This document shows positions 26,596 to 34,256 of a stretch of DNA of 64,000 bases, piece by piece. The number at the start of each line of letters is the position of its first letter. Position 1 is the stretch's first letter. This DNA comes from Candidatus Streptomyces philanthi (lineage in GTDB: Bacteria; Actinomycetota; Actinomycetes; Streptomycetales; Streptomycetaceae): contig CP073042.1 in assembly GCA_018114805.1 (NCBI GenBank), positions 5,563,501 through 5,627,500 of the forward strand, in the 5' to 3' direction. The notes below the pieces were generated by a model. That model searched no databases. It saw only the letters and a program-made list of their open reading frames with translations, and was not told the origin of the DNA. Position numbers and translations under genes: made by a program.

Positions 26596-26927
26596 GCGAG
26601 AACGCAACGATCACCAAGCCCGCCAGCGAGGAGGAGGTCCGCGAAGCGCTGTACGACGTGGTCGACCCCGAGCTGGGCATCGACGTCGTCAACCTGGGCC
26701 TGATCTACGGCATTCACATCGACGACGCCAACATCGCCACCCTCGACATGACCTTGACGTCGGCGGCCTGTCCGCTGACCGACGTGATCGAGGACCAGGC
26801 GAAGTCGGCCACCGAGGGCATCGTCAACGAGCTGCGCATCAACTGGGTCTGGATGCCCCCGTGGGGCCCGGACAAGATCACCGACGACGGTCGCGAGCAG
26901 CTTCGGGCGCTCGGGTTCAACGTCTGA
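26592..26927 (+). CDS. SufT-like metal-sulphur cluster assembly factor (MIP18/DUF59)
   Basis: 111 residues of the MIP18 family (DUF59), proteins that help deliver Fe-S clusters. Visible: ALYDVVDPELGIDVVNLGLIYG and the reactive-cysteine motif TSAACPLTD. ATG overlaps the sufU stop (ATGA), making it the last gene of the SUF operon. Commonly called sufT in this context. Confidence 0.92.
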   Translation: MSENATITKPASEEEVREALYDVVDPELGIDVVNLGLIYGIHIDDANIATLDMTLTSAACPLTDVIEDQAKSATEGIVNELRINWVWMPPWGPDKITDDGREQLRALGFNV

Positions 26928-27083
26928 GCCGACGTCTGAGCCAGCTCGCGCGGCCCGGCCCGGGCCCTGCCTCACCCGCCGGGCGCGGGGCCGACGGCCG
27001 AGCGGGTCACGTGCGGGACCGATGGACCCGTGACGTGAGTTGATCACCTGACACAGCCATGCCCGCCAGGCAGACTGGCGGGC

Positions 27084-27450
27084 ATGGCTGTCTCTCTTTA
27101 CACCGTCGCCGTCGACGCACACGACGTCAAAGCTCTCGCCGACTTCTGTGTCCGGGCCCTCGACTGGCAGATCGTCTACGAGGACCCCGAGGAGATCATC
27201 ATCGGCGCGGACCGCCTCCGCGCTGCCCGGCATCGTCTTCCTGCGCGTCCCGGAGGACAAGACGATCAAGAACCGGCTGCACCTCGACCTGACCCCGGAC
27301 GACCAGCAGACCGAGGTGGACCGTCTGATAGCACTCGGCGCCCGCCCCGTCGACGTGGTGCAGGGCCCGGAGGTGACGTGGCGGGCCCTGGCAGATCCCG
27401 AGGGCAACGAGTTCTGCGTGCTGCTGCCCAAGCAGACGCTGCTGGGCTGA
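27084..27450 (+). pseudogene. VOC/glyoxalase-like protein, frameshifted
   Basis: Single-domain VOC (glyoxalase/bleomycin-resistance) protein of about 122 residues; substrate unknown. The first part reads MAVSLYTVAVDAHDVKALAD.. to EEIIIGAD; the second, in the next frame, reads ASALPGIVFLRVPEDKTIKN.. to DPEGNEFCVLLPK. Skipping a single C near 27213 joins them into a normal protein, so there is either a 1-nt insertion error or a recent mutation. Stand-alone, between the SUF operon and an NADH-dehydrogenase remnant; a terminator follows. Confidence 0.85.
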
Positions 27451-27465
27451 GCGCGCTCCCCCTGG

Positions 27466-27502
27466 CATCGGGCCGGCCCGTGTGTTCGGGGCCGGCCCGA
27501 TG
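27466..27502 (+). terminator. Terminator after the VOC gene
   Basis: CATCGGGCCGGCCC pairs perfectly with GGGCCGGCCCGATG across a 9-nt loop, 15 nt after the VOC stop. Confidence 0.8.
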
Positions 27503-27630
27503 GTGTGCGACCGGTGTGTGGCGGGCGACCCGCGTGCGCTGTGCCGCACGTCACATCGGCCGCGTGTCACGAACGGGCCGGCTCGTCCCATCCCGTGGTC
27601 GTCAGCAGGAGGCGTACGAAGGGCGAGACC

Positions 27631-28010
27631 ATGAGCGCATGGCAGCAGGCCGATCCGGTGGGCACCCATCGCGCGGTGGTGCTGGGGGCGGGATACGCGG
27701 GGCTCTCCGCGGCGGTCCAGCTCGCGGCCCGGGTCAGGGGGCGCGCGGGCGTGTCGGTGACCGTGGTGAACGAGCGGGACCGGTTCACCGAGCGGCTGCG
27801 GCTCCACCTGACGGCGACCGGCCAGCCGACCGCCGAGCTGGACATCCCCGGACTGTCGGAGGGCGCCGGCGCGCGCTTCGTACGCGGCCGGGTGACGGCA
27901 CTGGACGCCGGGGAGCGGACCGTCCGGATCGACGACGCCCGCCTCCTGTCGTGCGACACGCTGGTGTACGCCCTGGGCTCGGTGGCCGACACGGGCCGAC
28001 ACGGCGGCGG
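27631..28010 (+). pseudogene. Truncated FAD-dependent NADH dehydrogenase-like protein
   Basis: The N-terminal ~125 residues of a type II NADH dehydrogenase/FAD pyridine-nucleotide oxidoreductase. ATG 27631 is followed by the FAD dinucleotide motif AVVLGAGYAGLSAAVQLA, then VTVVNERDRFTERLRLH and CDTLVYALGSVADTG. Normal members have about 400 residues. Here similarity stops near 28010, and GC-rich junk runs in frame through the SMR gene into the TetR gene, because no stop intervenes. Not a real fusion: SMR and TetR have their own starts and the first is in another frame. Probably a deletion remnant joined to the SMR-TetR cassette. Confidence 0.7.
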
Positions 28011-28137
28011 TGCCGGGCGCCGGCGCGCAGGGTGGGACGCCAGGCGCGTTCTGTGCGGCCCGACGGCACCGACGCTAGCCAGCCTTGAGGTCAGCTTCCG
28101 TCCGCGAGGAGGAACGGGCCGCGTCGGCTCGGCGGAT

Positions 28138-28157
28138 TTGTGTACGGCCGTACACAA
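28138..28157 (+). promoter_or_regulatory. 20-bp perfect palindrome, probable operator of the SMR-TetR operon
   Basis: TTGTGTACGGCCGTACACAA, followed by a further TGTGTAC half-site at 28161-28167, lies 20 nt before the SMR start. Position and symmetry fit an operator for the TetR regulator encoded two genes downstream. Confidence 0.8.
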
Positions 28158-28177
28158 CGATGTGTACGCTCGTCCGC

Positions 28178-28498
28178 ATGGTGTATCTGACGCTCGCCGG
28201 GGCGATCTCGGCGGAGATCGTGGCAACCATCGCCATGAAGCACAGCGACGGGTTCAGCAGGCTCTGGCCCTCGCTCGGCACGGTGGCCGGCTATCTGTTG
28301 GCGTTCTCGCTGCTCGCGTACACGCTCAAGACCATGCCGGTGGGGACGGCGTACGCGATCTGGTCCGGGGCGGGGACCGCCGTCGTCGCGCTGATCGGCA
28401 TGGTCTTCCTCGGCGAGGCGGCGACGGCGGCTCGGATCGGCGGGGTGCTGCTCGTCATCGCCGGGGTCGTGGTGCTCAACCTGGGGGGCGCGCACTGA
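28178..28498 (+). CDS. Small multidrug resistance (SMR) efflux protein
   Basis: 106-residue four-helix SMR transporter (EmrE/QacE/SugE group), a dimeric proton antiporter for cationic compounds. The essential membrane glutamate is present at residue 13 (TLAGAISAEIVATIAMK); helix 3 has YAIWSGAGTAVVALIGMVFLGE, typical of the multidrug (QacE-like) branch. ATG at 28178. Its stop (TGA) overlaps the TetR ATG as TGATG. Confidence 0.93.
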   Translation: MVYLTLAGAISAEIVATIAMKHSDGFSRLWPSLGTVAGYLLAFSLLAYTLKTMPVGTAYAIWSGAGTAVVALIGMVFLGEAATAARIGGVLLVIAGVVVLNLGGAH

Positions 28499-29037
28499 TG
28501 ACCCGCCGGTACGACCCCGATCGCCGGCAGCGCATCATCGACGCGGCGATCCGCGTGGTGGCCGAACGGGGCATCGAGGCGCTCAGCCACCGCACCGTCG
28601 CGGCGGCGGCCGACGTGCCGCTCGGCTCCACCACCTACCACTTCGCGACCCTGGACGACCTCCTGGTCGCCGCGTTGCGGCAGGTGTGCGCCGAGCCTGG
28701 GATGGCGGTGCCGACCTGGCGGCGGGCCGTCGAGGGGTCGGCGCCGCTGGCCGACGCCGTCGCCGACCTCCTGCTGGACGCGGCGCGGGACGACCACGGC
28801 GAGGTGCGGCTCGCCTACGAGCTGTACTTGGCGGCGCTGCGACGCGAGGCGCTGCGGCCGGTCGCTGCCGAGTGGCTGGAGGCCGTGGTGGCGGTCCTGG
28901 TCCGGCGCACCGGGGACGAGGCCAGCGCGTGGGCCCTGCTCGCGCTGGCGGACGGGCTGATGTTGCAGGCCCTGCTGACCGGGCGGCGACTGGAGCGGGC
29001 CGAGGTGCGGGCGGCGCTGGCCCGGGTGGCCGGATAG
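28498..29037 (+). CDS. TetR-family regulator of the SMR pump
   Basis: 179 residues. N-terminal helix-turn-helix RIIDAAIRVVAERGIEALSHRTVAAAADVPLGSTTYHF, then a ligand-binding helical domain. Co-transcribed with and translationally coupled to the SMR gene (overlap TGATG). It probably binds the 20-bp palindrome at 28138 and represses the operon until the pump's substrate is present (inference from arrangement). Confidence 0.9.
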   Translation: MTRRYDPDRRQRIIDAAIRVVAERGIEALSHRTVAAAADVPLGSTTYHFATLDDLLVAALRQVCAEPGMAVPTWRRAVEGSAPLADAVADLLLDAARDDHGEVRLAYELYLAALRREALRPVAAEWLEAVVAVLVRRTGDEASAWALLALADGLMLQALLTGRRLERAEVRAALARVAG

Positions 29038-29180
29038 CCCGGGGCGGCGGGGGCGGGGGAGCGTCCGGGGTGGCCGGTTGGCCGGGGGAGCCGGCCGCCA
29101 GGCAGCCGACGGGCGGGTGCGGCGGCCCGGGGAGTGGGACCGGTTCGCCTCGACGGGGCGGCTCCGGTTAGCGTTCGAAC

Positions 29181-30173
29181 ATGACCGAAGCAGCAACTCA
29201 CCGCACCACCGGCGCCGTCGCCGCCGGGCTCGCCACCCTGAGCGAGGACGGGACCGTCCTGGACACCTGGTTCCCGGCCCCCGTCCTGTCCGCCGAGCCC
29301 GGCCCGGCCGGCACCGAGCGCATCACCGACGACGAGCGGGTCGCCGAACTCCTCGGCCCCGGGGCGCCCGCCGCGCTCGGCAGCGACCTCCGCCGCGGCG
29401 TCGAGGTCGTGGCCGTCCGCACGGTCATCGCCTCGCTCGACGACAAGCCCCTGGACGCGCACGACGCGTACCTGCGGCTGCACCTGCTCAGCCACCGGCT
29501 GGTCCGTCCGCACGGCGTCAGCCTGGACCGCCTCTTCGGCCTGCTGGCCAACGTCGCTTGGACCTCGCTCGGCCCGGTGCCGGTGGACCAGGTGGAGCGG
29601 GCCCTGCTCGCGGCGCGCGCCGAGGGGCTGCACCTGCAGGTGACCAGCGTGGACAAGTTCCCGCGGATGACCGACTACGTGACGCCCGCCGGGGTCCGGA
29701 TCGGCGACGCCGACCGGGTGCGGCTCGGCGCCCATCTGGCGGTCGGCACCACCGTGATGCACGAGGGCTTCGTCAACTTCAACGCGGGCACGCTCGGCAC
29801 CTCGATGGTCGAGGGACGCATCAGCGCGGGCGTCGTCGTCGGCGACGGCTCCGACATCGGCGGCGGCGCGTCGATCATGGGCACGCTCTCCGGCGGCGGC
29901 AAGCAGGTCGTCTCCATCGGCGAGCGCTGCCTGCTGGGCGCGGAGGCCGGTATCGGCATCGCGCTCGGCGACGACTGCGTGGTGGAGGCCGGCCTCTACA
30001 TCACCGCGGGCACCCGCGTCACGCTGCCGGACGGCGAGGTCGTCAAGGCCCTTGAACTGTCGGGCGTGAGCAACCTGCTCTTCCGGCGCAACTCCACCAC
30101 CGGACGCGTCGAGGCCCTCCAGCGCTCGGGCTCCTGGGGCGGCCTGAACGAGGCGCTGCACAGCCACAACTGA
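29181..30173 (+). CDS. dapD: Tetrahydrodipicolinate N-succinyltransferase
   Basis: Lysine and meso-diaminopimelate synthesis: succinylates tetrahydrodipicolinate with succinyl-CoA. 330 residues, the longer actinobacterial DapD. The left-handed beta-helix hexapeptide repeats run from about residue 175 (GVRIGDADRVRLGAHLAVGT, SMVEGRISAGVVVGDGSDIG, GGGASIMGTLSGGGK). ATG 29181 starts the family N-terminus. Stand-alone with its own promoter region; convergent with the nuclease gene across a hairpin. Confidence 0.96.
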   Translation: MTEAATHRTTGAVAAGLATLSEDGTVLDTWFPAPVLSAEPGPAGTERITDDERVAELLGPGAPAALGSDLRRGVEVVAVRTVIASLDDKPLDAHDAYLRLHLLSHRLVRPHGVSLDRLFGLLANVAWTSLGPVPVDQVERALLAARAEGLHLQVTSVDKFPRMTDYVTPAGVRIGDADRVRLGAHLAVGTTVMHEGFVNFNAGTLGTSMVEGRISAGVVVGDGSDIGGGASIMGTLSGGGKQVVSIGERCLLGAEAGIGIALGDDCVVEAGLYITAGTRVTLPDGEVVKALELSGVSNLLFRRNSTTGRVEALQRSGSWGGLNEALHSHN

Positions 30174-30230
30174 CGCTCCCCGGCCCCGGCCGGACGCCGC
30201 CCGGCCACCGCCTGGCCGGTGGCCTCCCCC

Positions 30231-30272
30231 GCTCCGCCCCGCCCCTGCCCGTCGGCAGCGGCGGGGCGGAGC
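30231..30272. terminator. Bidirectional terminator between dapD and the nuclease gene
   Basis: GCTCCGCCCCGCC and GGCGGGGCGGAGC form a perfect 13-bp stem with a 16-nt loop that itself can pair. It lies between the convergent genes and marks the likely 3' limit of the nuclease message. Confidence 0.75.
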
Positions 30273-30295
30273 CGTACGCCCACGTTGAATTCCGT

Positions 30296-32179
30296 GGCGG
30301 ATGCGAACGACCTGCGGGTCGTGGTCGCTGGCCTGATCGGCGAACTCCGCGTTGACGTGCACGATGTCGTACTCGGCCCGGCGCACGCCCTTGCTGGTCA
30401 GGATGTGGTCCAGGACCTGCGAGTTGCCGTTGTAGACGTAGCCGTAGCGCTCCCGCTTGGGCAGCTTGTCCACCAGGTCGGTCAGGACCCCGCCGTCGGT
30501 CAGGGCGTCCAGGGCGTGCGAGAACTGGAAGTCGTTGATGTCGCCCGCGACCACCACGCTCGCCCGGGGCTTGACCTCCAGCACGTCCTTCACGAACGCG
30601 TTGACCGCCTTGGCCTGCGCGATCCGCTGCACCTCCGAGCCGCGCCGGGGCGGTTGGAACCGGCCGTCCAGGCCCTGGTCGCCGCCCTTGGAGTTGAAGT
30701 GGTTGGCCACCACGAAGACCGGCTGCCAGCGGAAGGTGAACTCGCCGACCAGCGGCTTGCGGCTGGTCCGCCATGCCTCGTTCGCCGGGTCGATCCGGCC
30801 CGGGGACGCCGACAGGGCTGGCTCGCCGTCGACGACCCCCACTGGCGTGGTGGCGTCGCCGCCCGCGGTGTCGGTGAAGGAGACCCGCTCGAGGTTGAAG
30901 AGGAAGGCGTTGCGGATGTTGCCGCCGGGCTGGCCGCCGTCCTGGTCGTCGACGGGGTCGATCTGGCTCCAGGAGTAGGAGGGCCCGCCCGCCGCCTTGA
31001 TGGTCTCGTTGAGCTGGCGCAGCGTCGCGTCGGCGGAGACGACGGAGTCGTTGGTGGGGCCGTTGTCGTCCTGCCCCTCCTGAAGGGCGACGATGTCGGG
31101 CGAGGCCAGGTCGCGTACCAGCCCCTGCGCCAACCGGTCGAACTTGGCCTGAGGCGTCTTCGGCGACAGGTTCTCCACGTTGTACGTGGCGATGGCCAGC
31201 TCGCGGGAGTCCTGCGGGCGGGTGCGTTCGCGTTGCAGCCCGCCGTCCACCAGCTCGCCGAGTGCGGTGGCCTGGATCTCGTACCCGCCGAACTGGTCGT
31301 AGTCGAGCGGCCCCGAGGTGACACCGGCGAAGCCGGTCGCGCACGTTCGCGACCGGGAACGAGCGCTCGGCGTAAGGGATGAGGGAGGCGACCTTGACCC
31401 GGCCCGAGCCGGGCTTCCGGTACGAGTCGTAGAGCACGCCGCCGCGCGCAGTGCTGTCCTGGTACGGCTCGGCGGTGACCCACAGCTCCTTGTGCTCGCT
31501 GGTCGCCCCGACGACGGGGGTGTTCCGCACGGCCACCCGCATTCCCTCCAGCGACTCGTACCGGTCGAGCGCGTAGCGGCCGGGGCGCAGCCGCAGTGAC
31601 TCGATGCTCCCGCCCTCGCCGGCGGTGGGCGCGTAGCGCTGGGGAACGGCGGCCGGGTCGAGCGTGAAGGCGGCGGGCAGTGGCTGGCCCCAGGCGCGCA
31701 CGGTCCACGTCGCGCGGGTCAGCTCGGTCACCGACTGGAGCCCCGCGTCCGCGCCGCCGGGGTAGTACTCGGTGACCGTGCCCGAGACCTCGATGGCGTC
31801 GCCCACGGCCACCTTCGGCGTGCTGGAGCCGGTGAAGACGAAGACGGCCTCGCTGGTGGCCGGGTCGCGGTCGGGCCTCGGGTCCTGGACCCAGAAGTCG
31901 CGCGCCGAGCCGAAGGCGCGGACCGCCGTGACGACGCCCGGCACGCCGGTGACGTCCTTGCCGGCCAGTGGCGAGAGGCGGGTGGCGCCCTGGATGTCGT
32001 GCACGCGTATCTCGGCGGCGGAGCGGACTGCGGGACCGCGAGCAGCCCGGCGGCTAGCGCCGCCGCGACGACGGCCGTGACGGCCGCGGAGCGGCGCCGG
32101 GCGCGGGGAGGCCCTGAGCGGGACCGGAGGCGGCGACGAGGGGGACCGGAGGCGGCGACGAGGGGGACAGCGGCGACAT
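30296..32179 (-). pseudogene. Secreted endonuclease/exonuclease/phosphatase-family nuclease, multiply frameshifted
   Basis: Remnant or miscalled copy of an ExeM/NucH-like extracellular nuclease (~600 residues). From the likely ATG 32179 (GAAAGG 7 nt upstream) come a signal-peptide core in one frame (TAVVAAALAAGLLAVPQSA), an OB-like N-terminal domain in another (VHDIQGATRLSPLAGKDV.. to ERSFPVANVRDR), and the catalytic EEP domain in a third (ATYNVENLSPKTP, ALQEGQDDNG, VVAGDINDFQFSH, DQASDHDPQVVRIR). Frames change near 31332 (one extra base), near 32030, and once upstream of the signal peptide, where a 22-bp tandem duplication lies. No stop codon follows the EEP domain in frame before dapD. A PHO-like box lies upstream. 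Confidence 0.8.
32120..32163 (-). repeat. 22-bp perfect tandem duplication in the nuclease N-terminal region
   Basis: Two consecutive identical 22-nt units (each starting GGGACCGGAGGCGGCGACGA on the plus strand) plus a 4-nt partial third. A 22-nt unit shifts the reading frame by one, so it is part of the N-terminal damage. Confidence 0.9.
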
Positions 32180-32547
32180 GGCGGGGCCTTTCGGAGAGCG
32201 GGAGCGGACGGCGACAGCGGACGCTGCGTGCCGGGTGGTGCGGGTGGGTCGGCGCGGGGCCGTGGGCCGGACGTGCGAGGGGACGGGCGGAACGTGCCGC
32301 GGGTGGTGGGTGCGGCGGCGGCCCGCCGGGGCGGCCGGGCACCCGGGACGCGGTGCCCGCGGACGGGCGCGCGATGGGCCCCGACCCCTCTACGCGCGTC
32401 AATCTCGTGCGCGCGTCAGGGTGTTGTCAAGGCTCGCCGGATGGACGGTGGCTGACGAAAGCGTGAACCGGATGACCCCCCCGCGAATCCGTCTACGCTG
32501 GGACACTGTGCCGTCACGCGACACGTACGGCCGCGACCCCCGAGGAG
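32180..32547. promoter_or_regulatory. Divergent intergenic region between the nuclease and the 512-residue protein
   Basis: 368 nt without a supported gene. It holds the minus-strand TTGACA (32425-32430) with GAGATT 18 nt downstream, a good -35/-10 for the nuclease, and the PHO-like repeats immediately upstream of it. For the plus strand, TACGCT near 32493 is a weak -10 candidate for the 512-residue gene. Confidence 0.5.
32440..32468 (-). promoter_or_regulatory. Candidate PhoP box upstream of the secreted nuclease
   Basis: On the minus strand three 7-nt units, GTTCACG, CGTCAGC and GTCCATC, are spaced exactly 11 nt apart. They resemble the direct-repeat units (GTTCACC consensus) of Streptomyces PhoP. 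The third unit ends 9 nt upstream of a TTGACA -35, the usual position for activation by PhoP. Confidence 0.55.
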
Positions 32548-34086
32548 ATGACCCAGCAGATGCCCGAAGACCGCCCCACCATGCCGCCGGTCGTGCTGCA
32601 CACCGAGGCAGAGCTCGCGCGGGACGCGCTGAGCGCACCGCTGTTCGTCCGCGCGGTGCGGCTCGCCCGCTGGGCCGATCCGCACAAGCCGGTGGGGGCG
32701 GGCGGCGAGCTCCTGGCCGACGAGTTGCGGGAAGCGGTCAAGGAACTAGGCCTCGACGACGAGGACGGCCCCTGCTACGCCGCCGAGGCGTGGCAGCTCG
32801 CCTTGGACATCGGGCTCGTCGAGGTGGAGGGCCCCGACAAGGCGGCCGACGCCGACGGCGCCCCGGCCGACGGCACGCCGCCCGCCCCCGGCGTCGACGC
32901 ACCCGAGCCGGCCGGCACCGCGCGCCCCGGCGAGGAGCTGCCCCGCTTCGCCGGCGGCGCCCCGTGGGAGGTGCTTGAGCTGTGGCTGAACGGGCTTGAG
33001 ACGGTCCTGGCGGACGCGGCGGCCCCCGACCTGGCCGACATCATCGACCAGTTGAGCGAGGGCGACGAACTCGACCTCGACGGGCTCGACTGGAACCCGG
33101 AGGAGGAGGCCGACTTCCTCGACGGTGTGCTGGGCAACCTCTACCTGCTGACCGCGCTGGACGAGGAGACCACCGACCGTGCGGTGCCGCTGCCCGCGCT
33201 CGCCGCCTCCATGATCGTCCCGGACGACATGGACGAGCCGACCGACGCCGTCCTCGAAGAGGTCTCCGACGCGATGATGCGGCTGGACGAGCAGTTCCGC
33301 ATGCTCGCGCCCACCGGCATTGTGGACTACCGGCCGGTCGACGAGGAGCTGATCGAGGAGGCGGACGGCGAGGGCCGGGTCTCCGAGCCCGAGCGCGGCA
33401 TCGCCGAGGCCGAGGTCGACGAGGAGGACGTCGCCCGCTACGGCATGGTCAGGCTCACCCCGCTCGGCCTGTACGCGGTGCGCTCGCGGATGCTGGAGGC
33501 CGGCGTGCACGCCCCCGTCGTCGGCGAGTTGGCGCCCGCCGACGCGCAGACGCTGCTCGCCGCCCTGCCCGGCTTCCCGGACGCCGCCGCCCGGGCCGAG
33601 GCCGAGCAGTGGCTGTCCGGGCGCACGGCGACCGACGCCGCGGCCGCACTGCTCGCGGTGGCCCGTGGCGACGACCCTGAGGCCCCGCTGCGCCGCCTGA
33701 CCTGCCAGCAGACGCTGACCCTGGTCGGCCCGGAGGCGGAGCCGGCGCTGCGCGCGGTGCTCGCCGACCGGCACCTGGGCGGGCTCGCCCGCGTGTGGCT
33801 CGCCGAGCACGGCGTGGACCAAGTGCCCCAGCCGTCGGAGGAGATGGTCTTCTGGCTGACCGTGGACACCATCGCGGCGCAACTGGCGGCCGGTGGTGAC
33901 TCGGCGGAGCTGCGGGAGCTGGTGCAGGGCCTGGTCGACCGCAGCGCCGGCTTCTTCGACTCGGTGTGGCGTGTCGACCACCCGGCGACGGCGGAGGTCC
34001 TGGAGGCGATGGGCCGGCTGCACCTGGACAAGAAGACCGCCAAGGAGGCGCGCAAGGCCGCGTTCAAGGCCCGCTCGCGACACTGA
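32548..34086 (+). CDS. Conserved hypothetical protein, 512 residues
   Basis: No function recognised. A soluble, strongly acidic protein without signal peptide or membrane helices. N-terminal ~75 residues (PLFVRAVRLARWADPHKPV, ELREAVKELGLDDED) look like a winged-helix-like module; an Ala/Pro/Asp-rich linker (about 95-130) follows, then a central helical region (EVLELWLNGLETVLADAA, LDLDGLDWNPEEEADFLDGV) and a C-terminal repeat-like helical part ending in a basic tail KKTAKEARKAAFKARSRH. The pattern is common in Streptomyces. ATG 32548 directly follows CGAGGAG; ATG 32560 would have better spacing. Confidence 0.75.
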   Translation: MTQQMPEDRPTMPPVVLHTEAELARDALSAPLFVRAVRLARWADPHKPVGAGGELLADELREAVKELGLDDEDGPCYAAEAWQLALDIGLVEVEGPDKAADADGAPADGTPPAPGVDAPEPAGTARPGEELPRFAGGAPWEVLELWLNGLETVLADAAAPDLADIIDQLSEGDELDLDGLDWNPEEEADFLDGVLGNLYLLTALDEETTDRAVPLPALAASMIVPDDMDEPTDAVLEEVSDAMMRLDEQFRMLAPTGIVDYRPVDEELIEEADGEGRVSEPERGIAEAEVDEEDVARYGMVRLTPLGLYAVRSRMLEAGVHAPVVGELAPADAQTLLAALPGFPDAAARAEAEQWLSGRTATDAAAALLAVARGDDPEAPLRRLTCQQTLTLVGPEAEPALRAVLADRHLGGLARVWLAEHGVDQVPQPSEEMVFWLTVDTIAAQLAAGGDSAELRELVQGLVDRSAGFFDSVWRVDHPATAEVLEAMGRLHLDKKTAKEARKAAFKARSRH

Positions 34087-34177
34087 GCCGGCGCGGGGGC
34101 GGGCTGTCCGACCGCGCGCCGGACGGGACGATCCGGGCGTACGGCACGGCCAACCGGTCCTCTTGATGTCGCACCGC

Positions 34178-34195
34178 GTTCAACTGGTGTTCGGC
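34178..34195 (+). promoter_or_regulatory. Candidate PhoP box upstream of the PhoX-type phosphatase
   Basis: GTTCAAC-TGGT-GTTCGGC: two direct units 11 nt apart, 62-79 nt before the phosphatase start. They resemble two PhoP direct-repeat units; no clear third unit is visible. The downstream gene type supports phosphate control. Confidence 0.5.
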
Positions 34196-34256
34196 CGGGC
34201 GCGGCAGCCTGACCGCGGCACGTCAGGCGGACAGTTCCGGCCACCAGGAGATGAAG

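Noticed and set aside
27505..29037. A 510-residue dehydrogenase-regulator fusion
   Set aside because: The middle third is the out-of-frame shadow of the SMR gene, and TetR has its own coupled start at 28498.
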